A stretch of DNA of 64,000 bases from Prevotella sp. GTDB taxonomy: Bacteria > Bacteroidota > Bacteroidia > Bacteroidales > Bacteroidaceae. Shown one piece after another: positions 25,185 to 33,758 of this stretch (position 1 is the stretch's first letter; each line of letters begins with the position of its first letter). Made by a program: the position numbers and the translations under genes. The stretch lies in assembly GCA_017389705.1 (NCBI GenBank), contig JAFPEE010000166.1:1-64000 (forward strand), read 5' to 3'. The notes beneath the pieces were generated by a model. The model searched no databases, had not been told where the DNA came from, and was given only the letters and a program-made list of their open reading frames with translations.

Positions 25185-26168
25185 ATGAAAACAAAATTAG
25201 TTTATGTCATCACATCATCATTGGATGATGTATATTGGGAAGAGGGCTGGGTGTCGGCTTGGTCTGCAAGATACCATAATCCAGAAGCACATATCGTTTT
25301 GGTATGTGACAAAGATACATTGGACACAGCAGAGGGCTCATATCGTGCCAAAAGCCTGGAACTTTTTGATGAGAAGATAACGGTTGATTTTAATCCTGAG
25401 ACAGGAAATAAACAACGTTCAAGATGGATAAAGACCAATTTACGCGAATATGTGAAAGGCGATTTCCTGTATATCGATACAGATACAGTAATCACGGACA
25501 AGTTGGACGAGATTGACGATTGGGACATCGACATTGGTATGGTGTATGATCTGAATCGTATAACTCCAACGCCTTTTCATAGGAAGCTATTCGAAAAGGC
25601 ATATCAACAAGCACTACCTGTTGGTGTACCCTATTATAATGGTGGTGTCATTTTTGCAAAAGATAATGAGCGCGTTCAGTCTTTCTATCATCAATGGCAT
25701 CAGAATTGGCGGGAATTAGAAGAGAAGGCGGATTATACTGATCAGACTCCTTTGGTAAGGACAAACATGGAACTTGGCTATCCTATTTCTGAGATTTCCG
25801 GGAACTATAATTGCCAGATATCTTGCTCCATCAAATATTTACATTTAGCTAAGATTATTCATTTTTATCATGTTTGGTGGTATAATTATTCTATGATTTC
25901 TCCATTTATGGATAAAAATACTTATATCCGTGTTAAGGACAAACAAGGTATAGATGAGTCTATGCAGAATTTGATTATAAATTGTAAAACAGAGTTTGAA
26001 GCGACGTCTGTCCCCATTAATGAAGATCTACTTTTGCTTCTGAGCTCTACAACTATACGTTTCGTCCTATTGCCATTATTTGTTAAGAAGAGGAATTTTT
26101 ATCAGCATGTAGATAAATTCATCCATTTTCTCTGCCGGATTCTATACCGGCTCCATATCAGACTATAA
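25185..26168 (+). CDS. Putative nucleotide-diphospho-sugar transferase, 327 aa (paralog of 22614)
   Basis: Begins MKTKLVYVITSSLDDVYW and has GDFLYIDTDTVITDKLDEI near residue 100 and GVPYYNGGVIFAKDNERV, the GT-A landmarks described for 22614. DNA identity with that gene is very high over the first 340 bases and again over the last 60, including bases after the stop codon, with a diverged centre. Gene conversion or recent duplication explains this pattern. The sugar is unknown. Confidence 0.72.
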   Translation: MKTKLVYVITSSLDDVYWEEGWVSAWSARYHNPEAHIVLVCDKDTLDTAEGSYRAKSLELFDEKITVDFNPETGNKQRSRWIKTNLREYVKGDFLYIDTDTVITDKLDEIDDWDIDIGMVYDLNRITPTPFHRKLFEKAYQQALPVGVPYYNGGVIFAKDNERVQSFYHQWHQNWRELEEKADYTDQTPLVRTNMELGYPISEISGNYNCQISCSIKYLHLAKIIHFYHVWWYNYSMISPFMDKNTYIRVKDKQGIDESMQNLIINCKTEFEATSVPINEDLLLLLSSTTIRFVLLPLFVKKRNFYQHVDKFIHFLCRILYRLHIRL

Positions 26169-26216
26169 TCGAAGGAAGTGGCGCATAGGTTAGGGGTCAC
26201 CACATTAAATTAATGT

Positions 26217-27155
26217 ATGAAAGAAAAGGAAACGCAGAGGGTAGCCTCAAGTGAAGACTACTGTGTTAGCGAGAAGACCAGAAGACTTTGGGCTGTGGAA
26301 ATGGAGATAGCGGATGTGCTGTTGGACTTCTGCCAAAAGCACGACCTGAAGGTGTATGCCTGTTACGGCACCCTCATAGGTGCAGTACGCCATAAAGGGT
26401 TCATCCCCTGGGACGATGACATGGACTTCGTCATGATGCGCGACGACTATGACAGGCTGCTGCAGCTGATTAAGGTGGAGGGGGCACGTTTGCTTCCTGA
26501 GAACTACGCGTTTGACACGGATGATATCAGTGTCTTGAAACTCCGAAGGAACTATACCACTATGCTGCAGACTTCATACAGGCTGGGCAAGACAAATCAG
26601 GGCGTTTGGATTGATGTGTTTTGTCTGGACGTGGCTCCTGACAACCTGGCCGAGGCGGACACGGGGAGATATGACAGGCTAAGGAGGCAAATCCGGATGG
26701 ACAAGAACTACAAGTTGCGATACTATGTATATGTTCCTACTCTGCATTTTTTCGTTGGTCACCTGCTCCTGAAGGTATATTTCTTTTTCAAGGATATCAA
26801 CCGCCACAGGAAGGAGATAGAGGATGAGCTGAGACTGGATGCACAAAAGTATAGCGGGCAGAAGGTGTGGGGCTTCGTATTCTGGTCATCGGTGTATGAG
26901 ACACGTAAAATATCCATTTACGACAGGTCATGGTTTGACGACATGGTGATGCTGCCCTTTGAGGACCGGCAGCTGCCCTGTCCGGCAGGTTGGGAGCAGT
27001 TACTTACAGCCCAGTATGGCGACTGGCGTACCCCCGTGAAGGGCCGGTCGCAGCACGAAGGTGCCTACATTGACCTTGACATGCCCTACAGGGAGTTTGT
27101 GGAATCCAGGCTTAAGGCCATGCCCTGGTGGAAGAGATATTGGTATAGGCATTAA
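26217..27155 (+). CDS. licD: LicD family phosphotransferase, 312 aa
   Basis: YACYGTLIGAVRHKGFIPWDDDMD at residues 48-70 is the LicD catalytic signature, followed by GVWIDVFCLDVAPDN. Enzymes of this family transfer phosphocholine (LicD) or phospho-ribitol (fukutin group) from CDP donors to sugars. It opens a compact block with an IspD-like cytidylyltransferase, a LicA-like kinase and a LicC-like cytidylyltransferase, which between them could supply its donor. The C-terminus (PWWKRYWYRH) is basic and aromatic. Whether the group is choline, ethanolamine or a polyol is open. Confidence 0.83.
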   Translation: MKEKETQRVASSEDYCVSEKTRRLWAVEMEIADVLLDFCQKHDLKVYACYGTLIGAVRHKGFIPWDDDMDFVMMRDDYDRLLQLIKVEGARLLPENYAFDTDDISVLKLRRNYTTMLQTSYRLGKTNQGVWIDVFCLDVAPDNLAEADTGRYDRLRRQIRMDKNYKLRYYVYVPTLHFFVGHLLLKVYFFFKDINRHRKEIEDELRLDAQKYSGQKVWGFVFWSSVYETRKISIYDRSWFDDMVMLPFEDRQLPCPAGWEQLLTAQYGDWRTPVKGRSQHEGAYIDLDMPYREFVESRLKAMPWWKRYWYRH

Positions 27156-27179
27156 GTGTGTAGGATAATAGATTAACAC

Positions 27180-27902
27180 ATGACATATTGTATATTAATG
27201 GCTGGAGGAGTAGGCAACCGTGTAGGTGCAGGCATCCCCAAGCAATTTGTGGAAGTGTTGGGAAAACCGGTGATTGCATATACGATGCAGCGGCTCCAGC
27301 ACTGTAGAGATATTGATGCTATAGAATTGGTTTGCGTTGATGGTTTTCAGACTGAACTGAAGAAAATTGCAGATAGCAACAGAATAAGCAAAGTGATTAA
27401 AATTGTCACTGGCGGAAAGGACTACGAACACTCTATTATCAACGGTGTGGAGGGCTTGAAAGGTATTGCTAATGATGACGATGTAATCATGATGCATTGG
27501 GCAGCCTCTCCTTTTGTGTCAGATGAGATATTAAAGGATAACATCCGTGTCTGCAAAGAGAGGGGAAATGCCATGAGCAGTTGCTCTGCCTTTTTGCTTT
27601 ATGGAACCAACAAAGGTGACCATGCCGATGGTATTCTTGACAGGGATACCTTTAAGTGCTTGTCTGCCCCTCAGAGTTTTCTCTATAGAGATATAGTTGA
27701 GTTTTATAGGCAGGTGGAGGAAAAACATCTATTCGATACGGTTGAGGCACATACGACCTCTTTGATGGCAGCACTCAACTGGCCTATCTATTTCTCTAAA
27801 GGCGACCAGACGAATATAAAGATAACGACTCCAGAAGACTTGAAACTCTTCGAAGGTTATGTGTTATACGAACAAGCACATGCAAATGAGAAAAATGAAT
27901 AA
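27180..27902 (+). CDS. IspD/TarI-type cytidylyltransferase with altered active-site motif, 240 aa
   Basis: LMAGGVGNRVGAGIPKQF at residues 7-24 is the CTP-binding loop of the IspD/TarI family, and TNIKITTPEDL near the end is the expected C-terminal element. The usual DAVRPF-type substrate motif reads HWAASPF here, so an Asp and an Arg that bind the phospho-substrate are changed. A regular IspD is present at 57446-58222, so this gene need not serve isoprenoid synthesis. Its place between licD and licA suggests a CDP-alcohol for surface decoration. Confidence 0.75.
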   Translation: MTYCILMAGGVGNRVGAGIPKQFVEVLGKPVIAYTMQRLQHCRDIDAIELVCVDGFQTELKKIADSNRISKVIKIVTGGKDYEHSIINGVEGLKGIANDDDVIMMHWAASPFVSDEILKDNIRVCKERGNAMSSCSAFLLYGTNKGDHADGILDRDTFKCLSAPQSFLYRDIVEFYRQVEEKHLFDTVEAHTTSLMAALNWPIYFSKGDQTNIKITTPEDLKLFEGYVLYEQAHANEKNE

Positions 27903-28866
27903 TATACAGACAACAGGCGGGGTGTTTACTGATGACATTCGCCAATTAGTCCTCTCGAATATAAAGAAGGTGTTTTTTTGTAAGGATGAGGACATAGAAG
28001 AACTGGTTCCCGTGCAAGCGGGTATGACCAATATTGTGTTATCATTCCGCCTGAATGGAGGGAAGTATATCTATCGTCACCCAGGGCTTGGTTCGGAGAT
28101 ACTAGTGGAACGAGGTCGTGAAACCATCATGCAAAAGGTTGTGGAAGATGTTGGCATAGATACTACCGTCATAGCGATGGATGTGGAGACGGGTTGGAAG
28201 ATAGCCCGCTACATTGAGCATTACGATTATGACTATCATAATCTGAATGATATGGTAAGGGGAGTGATGCTTATGAGAAAACTGCATGAGGCACCTTGCC
28301 GCGTGAGATGGAACTTTGATGTCATTAAGAAAGCAGAAGAGATAAAGTCAAAGACTGCCCCAGAAGCATACGGACATTTTGAGAACTTTGAGGCGTTAAG
28401 GGACAAGATCTATAGGTTGTACCGTTTGGCGCAGACAGACGGCATACGGCAGTGCTATACACACGGTGATGCCCGTGATGTCAATTTCCTTATCAACGAT
28501 GAAGAGATATATCTGTCTGATTGGGAATACGGTGGATATGGAGACCCAGGCTTTGATATAGGCTCCTATATTGCAGGCGGTATACATACTGTGGAGGAAG
28601 TGGACAGGATACTTTTCACTTATTACAGACGTAAGCCTACCCCCGTTCAGAAACGGCATTTCTATGCCTATATCGCCATTTCGGGATGGTTCTACATGCA
28701 CTGGAGTATGTTGAAGGAGTCAAAGGGGCAAGACCCAGAACCTCATAAAACCCGTTGGTACACATACGCCAAAGACTATAGTGCTATGGCACTCGAAATG
28801 TATAAGAATCAGGGCGTGAATGTTAGTTTGTTTGAAGGCTATACTGGTGATATTATCAATAAATAA
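27895..28866 (+). CDS. licA: LicA-like choline (or ethanolamine) kinase, 323 aa
   Basis: The start at 27895 gives an 8-base overlap with the upstream gene; other in-frame ATGs lie up to 12 codons earlier. VQAGMTNIVLSFRLNGGKYIYR is the ATP-binding start of choline kinase-type phosphotransferases, THGDARDVNFL holds the catalytic Asp, and LSDWEYGGYGDPGFDIGSY the metal-binding Asp. LicA phosphorylates choline in Haemophilus and Streptococcus. The adjacent LicC-like gene supports this assignment. No LicB transporter is visible. Confidence 0.8.
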   Translation: MNNIQTTGGVFTDDIRQLVLSNIKKVFFCKDEDIEELVPVQAGMTNIVLSFRLNGGKYIYRHPGLGSEILVERGRETIMQKVVEDVGIDTTVIAMDVETGWKIARYIEHYDYDYHNLNDMVRGVMLMRKLHEAPCRVRWNFDVIKKAEEIKSKTAPEAYGHFENFEALRDKIYRLYRLAQTDGIRQCYTHGDARDVNFLINDEEIYLSDWEYGGYGDPGFDIGSYIAGGIHTVEEVDRILFTYYRRKPTPVQKRHFYAYIAISGWFYMHWSMLKESKGQDPEPHKTRWYTYAKDYSAMALEMYKNQGVNVSLFEGYTGDIINK

Positions 28867-28881
28867 GAAAGGAATAGCAAG

Positions 28882-29595
28882 ATGAATACTTATATTATAT
28901 TGGCAGCGGGAAAAGGCAGGAACCTTCATCCACTGACACTGAAATACCCCAAGACATCATTCCGTCTTGATGAGCATACTACTGTGCTTCAGCGCATGGT
29001 GCGCAGCATTCGTAAGTATGACAAAAATGCAGAAATAGTGGTAGTTGTAGGTTACCTGTCGGACTTGGTACGCAAAGAGCTGGGCGAGGACAACTGCAAG
29101 TTTGTAGAGAATCCGTTCTACGAGGTTACCAACTCCATCTCCTCGGTATGGTTCGCACGTCAGTACTTGGAGCGTGAGAATGTAACCCTTGTTCATGGTG
29201 ATGCCGTGTTCTGTGATGAGATAGTAGAGAAGAACCTTGTTAAACCCACTGCCCATCCATATGTACTCGTTGACAGTTCCTGTGTAAAGCAGGGGGTCTA
29301 TAATGCCGTAATCCGTGACGGTCAGGTGTTGGTGATGAGTAATAAGCTGGAGAAGTTTGATGCAAAGTATTGTTGTATGACCAAACTTGATGCCGTGTCA
29401 GCCCGACTGCTGAAAGGTGAGATAGATAACATGATTCACAATAATATGTATGACCAGTTCTTTGAGGACTCCTTGGTGCAGTTAATCATGTTCCATGATT
29501 TCCAGCTGTTTGCTGAGGATATTGCAGGCAAGGACTGGAGTGAGGTAGATGGTGTTGATGATTTGCTCAAGGCTCAGACAATTCATCAACAATAG
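28882..29595 (+). CDS. licC: LicC-like CTP:phosphocholine cytidylyltransferase, 237 aa
   Basis: YIILAAGKGRNLHPLTLKYP begins the nucleotidyltransferase fold, with Lys near residue 23 and PK as in the family. ENPFYEVTNSISSVWFAR, LVHGDAVFCDEIV and VDSSCVKQGVYNAVI match the choline-phosphate cytidylyltransferase group rather than hexose-phosphate enzymes. The usual GxGTRL loop reads GKGRNL. It lies 15 bases after licA and completes a kinase, cytidylyltransferase, transferase pathway. Confidence 0.8.
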   Translation: MNTYIILAAGKGRNLHPLTLKYPKTSFRLDEHTTVLQRMVRSIRKYDKNAEIVVVVGYLSDLVRKELGEDNCKFVENPFYEVTNSISSVWFARQYLERENVTLVHGDAVFCDEIVEKNLVKPTAHPYVLVDSSCVKQGVYNAVIRDGQVLVMSNKLEKFDAKYCCMTKLDAVSARLLKGEIDNMIHNNMYDQFFEDSLVQLIMFHDFQLFAEDIAGKDWSEVDGVDDLLKAQTIHQQ

Positions 29596-29659
29596 GTGCC
29601 TCACGGAGTGAGAGATGAAAGCTATAGATGGAATATAATATAAATATGGAGGACTGCAG

Positions 29660-30580
29660 ATGATTAATTATTCAATCATTATCCCGCACTATAACATCCC
29701 TGATTTGCTTAAGCGATGTTTGGTGTCCATACCACAGAGGGAGGATGTACAAGTGATAGTTGTGGACGACCACAGCAGCCAGGAATCACAGACAGAGTTG
29801 AAAGAGTTAGAGGCACAGTTCCCGACCTTCCAATTTGTTTATTCAGAGCGGAATGGAGGCGGAGGGGTAGCACGCAACATCGGGTTGCAACATGCCCGAG
29901 GGAAGTATGTGCTCTTTTCCGATGCTGACGACTTCTTCCATGAGTGTCTCAACGATGTGCTGGACGACTACAAGGATGAGACTTGTGACATCGTGTTCTT
30001 CAACGCAGACTCTGTAGACTGCGACACGCTGGAGCCGTGTAAGCCCGACCGTGCTGAGAAGCTGCAGGGACAGATAGCCGGCTATGCTGAGGGCAGGAAG
30101 GGTGCAGAGCTGGCACTGAGGTATCTGTTTCCCGAGCCCTGGTGTAAGATGATAAGGCGCGAGATGATAGAGAGAGTACCCATCAGGTTTGACGCGACGT
30201 TCGTGATGAATGATTATACTTTCTCCTATCTGGCAGGATATCATGCAAAGACGGTCAAGGCAGACGTGAGAAAGCTCTATTGTGTGACATACCGGCAGAG
30301 CAGTGTTTGGTATTCAGGCCGGGACACGATAGAAAGAGTGATTGCCGTGACAGAAGGCCGTGCCCGTAAGAACCGTTTCATGAAGGACCACCATATACCT
30401 GTGTTCGACGAACAGATGACGTGGCCTTTCGGCAAGGCCCTGCGCCAGAGAGACTGGACAATGCTGAACGCGCTCTTTGACGTTGTGGGCAGATACGGAT
30501 ATTCAAGGGTCTATGTCCTTTACAGACTGCTGATGAGGTCTGTAAGGTACAGGCTTGGAAACTATAAGAGGCTGTTATAG
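29660..30580 (+). CDS. GT2 family glycosyltransferase, 306 aa (paralog of 12414)
   Basis: YSIIIPHYNIPDLLKRC, VVDDHSS at 35-41 and SDADDFF with the DxD at 88-91 make up the donor domain. EPWCKMIRREMIERV and NDYTFSYLAGYHAK match the acceptor region of its paralog at 12414. It is more GC-rich than that copy, so one of the two may have been recoded in another host before arriving. It is again followed by a GT8 gene, 12 bases downstream. Confidence 0.83.
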   Translation: MINYSIIIPHYNIPDLLKRCLVSIPQREDVQVIVVDDHSSQESQTELKELEAQFPTFQFVYSERNGGGGVARNIGLQHARGKYVLFSDADDFFHECLNDVLDDYKDETCDIVFFNADSVDCDTLEPCKPDRAEKLQGQIAGYAEGRKGAELALRYLFPEPWCKMIRREMIERVPIRFDATFVMNDYTFSYLAGYHAKTVKADVRKLYCVTYRQSSVWYSGRDTIERVIAVTEGRARKNRFMKDHHIPVFDEQMTWPFGKALRQRDWTMLNALFDVVGRYGYSRVYVLYRLLMRSVRYRLGNYKRLL

Positions 30581-30592
30581 GTGTTTTATCCT

Positions 30593-31579
30593 ATGAATAA
30601 GATGGATATTGTAGCTTGTACAGATAGGGGTTTTGTTATGCCTACGGGTGTAATGATGCAGTCGGTTTGTGTAAATAACCTAGATGTGGATATCACTTTC
30701 CATATTGTCTTAGATGATGATGTCACTAAAGAGGACCAACATGACTTGGAAAATGTCGTGACATCATTCAAGGGGAAGTCAGTGGAGTTCTATCCTGTCA
30801 GTGAATATATTACAAAGATTGCTTTCCCTGCACTCAATGATCCTACACTGGCTAATAGCCCGTCAATTACACGTACAACATATTTTCGCCTCTGGCTAGC
30901 GGAATTTCTTCCTTCAACAATAGATAAAGTTCTTTATTTGGATGGTGATATTATTGTAAGACACTCTCTCTTGCCATTATGGATTACAGATTTGGGAAAC
31001 GATGCTGTTGCTGTGGTGCCAGATGGTTTCAATGGGATGATGGAAATCTACCAGAGATTAGGATACCCTTCCAAATTATGCTATTTCAACGCCGGGGTTA
31101 TGTTGGTAAATTTGAAATATTGGCGAGAACATATGGTTGTGAAAGATTTTTTAGAGTATTTGGAGACTCATGCTGAAGATATCCTGTATCAAGACCAAGA
31201 TGTGCTGAACGTTGTTTTTAAAGATAAGAAAACCATTCTTCCAATTAAATATAATCTGGTTTCCAGTTATTTATGGAAAATACCCCTATTTGATGTTAAT
31301 AAATTCGAAAAAGAACTTATAGAAGCATTTACCGACCCTGTCATCGTGCATTTTATAGCTGGTAAGCCTTGGTATGTCTATCAGAGGTGTCCCCATCCTT
31401 TCAAGAATACTTGGAACAAATATCAGAATCAGACAAAATGGAAAGGTGTAAAAATCGAACATCGTCCATTCAAACTACGGGTAATCAACTTCATGGCAGA
31501 TTTATTGAGAAAGTGGAAGTTGAAAGCACAATTATCCGTAAAAGATAGGGGCTATATTGATATTAACCCGATAGATTGA
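30593..31579 (+). CDS. GT8 family glycosyltransferase, 328 aa
   Basis: The ATG at 30593 (MNKMDIVACTDRGFVMPTGV) matches the start of the GT8 fragment at 18523, including the bases upstream (TTTTATCCT). LYLDGDIIV has the DxD, CYFNAGVMLVNLKYW and HFIAGKPWYVYQ are the later motifs. An insert around residues 88-96 (NDPTLANSPSIT) distinguishes it from the other copies. The end (NTWNKYQNQTKWKGV) is shared with 23615. Confidence 0.84.
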   Translation: MNKMDIVACTDRGFVMPTGVMMQSVCVNNLDVDITFHIVLDDDVTKEDQHDLENVVTSFKGKSVEFYPVSEYITKIAFPALNDPTLANSPSITRTTYFRLWLAEFLPSTIDKVLYLDGDIIVRHSLLPLWITDLGNDAVAVVPDGFNGMMEIYQRLGYPSKLCYFNAGVMLVNLKYWREHMVVKDFLEYLETHAEDILYQDQDVLNVVFKDKKTILPIKYNLVSSYLWKIPLFDVNKFEKELIEAFTDPVIVHFIAGKPWYVYQRCPHPFKNTWNKYQNQTKWKGVKIEHRPFKLRVINFMADLLRKWKLKAQLSVKDRGYIDINPID

Positions 31580-31611
31580 GACGTATGTCGATAAAATGAA
31601 TAATAAGAAAT

Positions 31612-32646
31612 ATGATGAATACTAAAATGGTATATGGCATCACATCATCACTTAACTTGAGATGTTTAGAATTGTTTGCGTTGTTTGTATCATATCTAGC
31701 TATTTGTTCTAGAAAGCTGAAACAACAAGGTCTGAACTTGTTGTTTTATCGGGTGAAGGTTTCTATAAAACTATCTATGCTCAAAACCATTTGCTGTGAT
31801 ACTCTTCAAAGATACAAATCCATAACTGTTCAGGATATAGATATCAATAATCAGGGGAAAATTCCTACACATATTTACGTTTTATGGTCACAGGGAATAG
31901 ATCAGGCTCCAGAAATCGTGAAAACATGTATCATGCAACTGCAATTACTGGATAACTATACAATAGAGATATTGGATCAAGACACAATCAATTCTTTGTC
32001 ACTCTCTCCCATTTTTTTTGAAAAATATCAAAAAGGACTTATATCAAGGACACATTTATCAGATATTGTTCGTCTTTTCCTTTTGTCTCGAAAAGGCGGA
32101 ATCTGGTGTGATTCAACCCTCCTTGTATATGGTTTCCCAAAGGAGATGAGTGAGAAATCATTCTATACTGTTCGGAGATTCATTAAGGAGCACAAAGAAA
32201 AGTATAATCCAGCAATTGTCGAAACTAAAGATGGAAGTCTGGCTCCATGGACAGCCTATTTTATTGCCTCATCAGCTAATAACATTGTAACTTCTTTCGC
32301 ATACGATATGTTCGTGGAATATTACACAAAGAGAAATGAACAAATGGACTACTTCTTGATTGACATGGTATTCAGGCTTGGGTATGACAGAATCCCTTTG
32401 GTTCGTGAACAAATAGATGCAATAAGTATAAATAACAATGGACATATTCACGATTTGTTTCCACGGTTGAATGACCATTTTGATCATGAAGTTTGGAATG
32501 TACTATGTGCCGGATCAACAGCCAATATGTTCAAATTGTCATGGAAACAGTTTAAACCAATTGGCAAGGATACTTTCTGGGAAGTAATTAAGAACAATAT
32601 ACTAAATGATGGAGAAGATTCTTACAATTGTCATTCCGACCTATAA
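31612..32646 (+). CDS. Capsular polysaccharide synthesis protein (Caps_synth/GT32-like), 344 aa
   Basis: After residue 75 the sequence has PTHIYVLWSQGIDQAPEIV, then HLSDIVRLFLLSRKGGIWCD, the DxD-bearing core of GT32-like capsular transferases (PF05704), and later WTAYFIASS. The first 14 residues (MMNTKMVYGITSSL) copy the start of the unrelated genes at 22614 and 25185, down to the DNA TCATCACATCATCA, so the 5' end appears grafted. The 3' end overlaps the next gene by 41 bases. Confidence 0.78.
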   Translation: MMNTKMVYGITSSLNLRCLELFALFVSYLAICSRKLKQQGLNLLFYRVKVSIKLSMLKTICCDTLQRYKSITVQDIDINNQGKIPTHIYVLWSQGIDQAPEIVKTCIMQLQLLDNYTIEILDQDTINSLSLSPIFFEKYQKGLISRTHLSDIVRLFLLSRKGGIWCDSTLLVYGFPKEMSEKSFYTVRRFIKEHKEKYNPAIVETKDGSLAPWTAYFIASSANNIVTSFAYDMFVEYYTKRNEQMDYFLIDMVFRLGYDRIPLVREQIDAISINNNGHIHDLFPRLNDHFDHEVWNVLCAGSTANMFKLSWKQFKPIGKDTFWEVIKNNILNDGEDSYNCHSDL

Positions 32647-33670
32647 TATGGAGAGTTATCTCCGCAAGTGTCTCGATTCACTTATTATAGATGATAAAGA
32701 TCTCTTTGAAAGATTAGAGGTCTTGGTCATTAACGATGGCAGTAAGGATGCATCGTCGGCTATTGCCCACGAATATCAGGACAAGTATCCTCATGTTATT
32801 CGTGTGATTGACAAAGAGAACGGCCACTATGGGTCGTGTGTCAATCAAGGTTTAAAGGAGGCCTCTGGTGTATATTTCAGGATTTTGGATGCTGATGATT
32901 GGTTTGCTACTGATGGACTTCAAGAATTTCTAAATGTCTTGCAGGAATGTGATGCTGATATTGTATTGACAAATTATACGAGACTGTATGTTGACAATAG
33001 GCAAGTAAATAAGGAGATTGAATTATTTAAACCGAACAAAGTCTATACAATTGACAAATTAGAAGATTCTTATCCTTTCTGCAATTATCTATTCCTTATG
33101 TATTCTATGACGTTCAGGCGTATTTTTCTGAAGGGAATCCAATTTGAACTACAAACTGGTATATGTTATACAGATATAGAATATTGCTATTTCCCTCTGA
33201 GCAAGGCTAAAACACTGATTTTTTATAAAATCAATTTGTATCAATATCTCTCGGGTAGAGATGGCCAATCAATGCAACGTGATAACATTATACAAAATGT
33301 AGCAGACTTATATAAAGTCGCAACTCGGGTTGTGAACGATTATCTCACCCAGAAAGATGTTAGTACTTGGCGTAAATTAGCCATGGCAGATGTTATATCA
33401 CATCCAGTTAATTGTATTTTTGAAGTTTTTTTGCTCTACCAAAGGGATGTGTCTGATGATTTGAAAAGAATCGTTAATTCAATAGAGCGTTTAGTGGATC
33501 AGGATATGATGCTGTTGCATCGATTAGAATCTAATAAATATCGGAATATCCCCTATGTTCTTATATGGAAAAAACTTCATTTTAGGCTCGCACCCTTTCT
33601 TCTGTTGCTTCGAAAAATAAGAAGCAAACGTGGCAACAAGCGGCAGAGCCTAACGGTGCGGATAAATTAA
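32606..33670 (+). CDS. GT2 family glycosyltransferase, 354 aa
   Basis: LTIVIPTYNMESYLRKCLDS starts the GT-A domain, VINDGSKDASS and RILDADDWFA carry the donor-binding motifs, and NGHYGSCVNQGLKEASG lies between. A hydrophobic basic C-terminus (FRLAPFLLLLRKIRS) suggests a membrane-bound tail. It begins within the upstream gene, so translation is probably coupled. The donor is unknown. Confidence 0.83.
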   Translation: MMEKILTIVIPTYNMESYLRKCLDSLIIDDKDLFERLEVLVINDGSKDASSAIAHEYQDKYPHVIRVIDKENGHYGSCVNQGLKEASGVYFRILDADDWFATDGLQEFLNVLQECDADIVLTNYTRLYVDNRQVNKEIELFKPNKVYTIDKLEDSYPFCNYLFLMYSMTFRRIFLKGIQFELQTGICYTDIEYCYFPLSKAKTLIFYKINLYQYLSGRDGQSMQRDNIIQNVADLYKVATRVVNDYLTQKDVSTWRKLAMADVISHPVNCIFEVFLLYQRDVSDDLKRIVNSIERLVDQDMMLLHRLESNKYRNIPYVLIWKKLHFRLAPFLLLLRKIRSKRGNKRQSLTVRIN

Positions 33671-33758
33671 AATGGCAATAAAGTATTGACTATGGGAAAG
33701 AGTTCGAGAAAATTGTCAAAGAGACGATTCATGGAAACAATTGATTGATAATTATTAT

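Noticed and set aside
27180..27902. A second housekeeping ispD
   Set aside because: A regular ispD exists at 57446 and the substrate motif is changed here, so duplication of the MEP step is less likely than a surface-decoration role.
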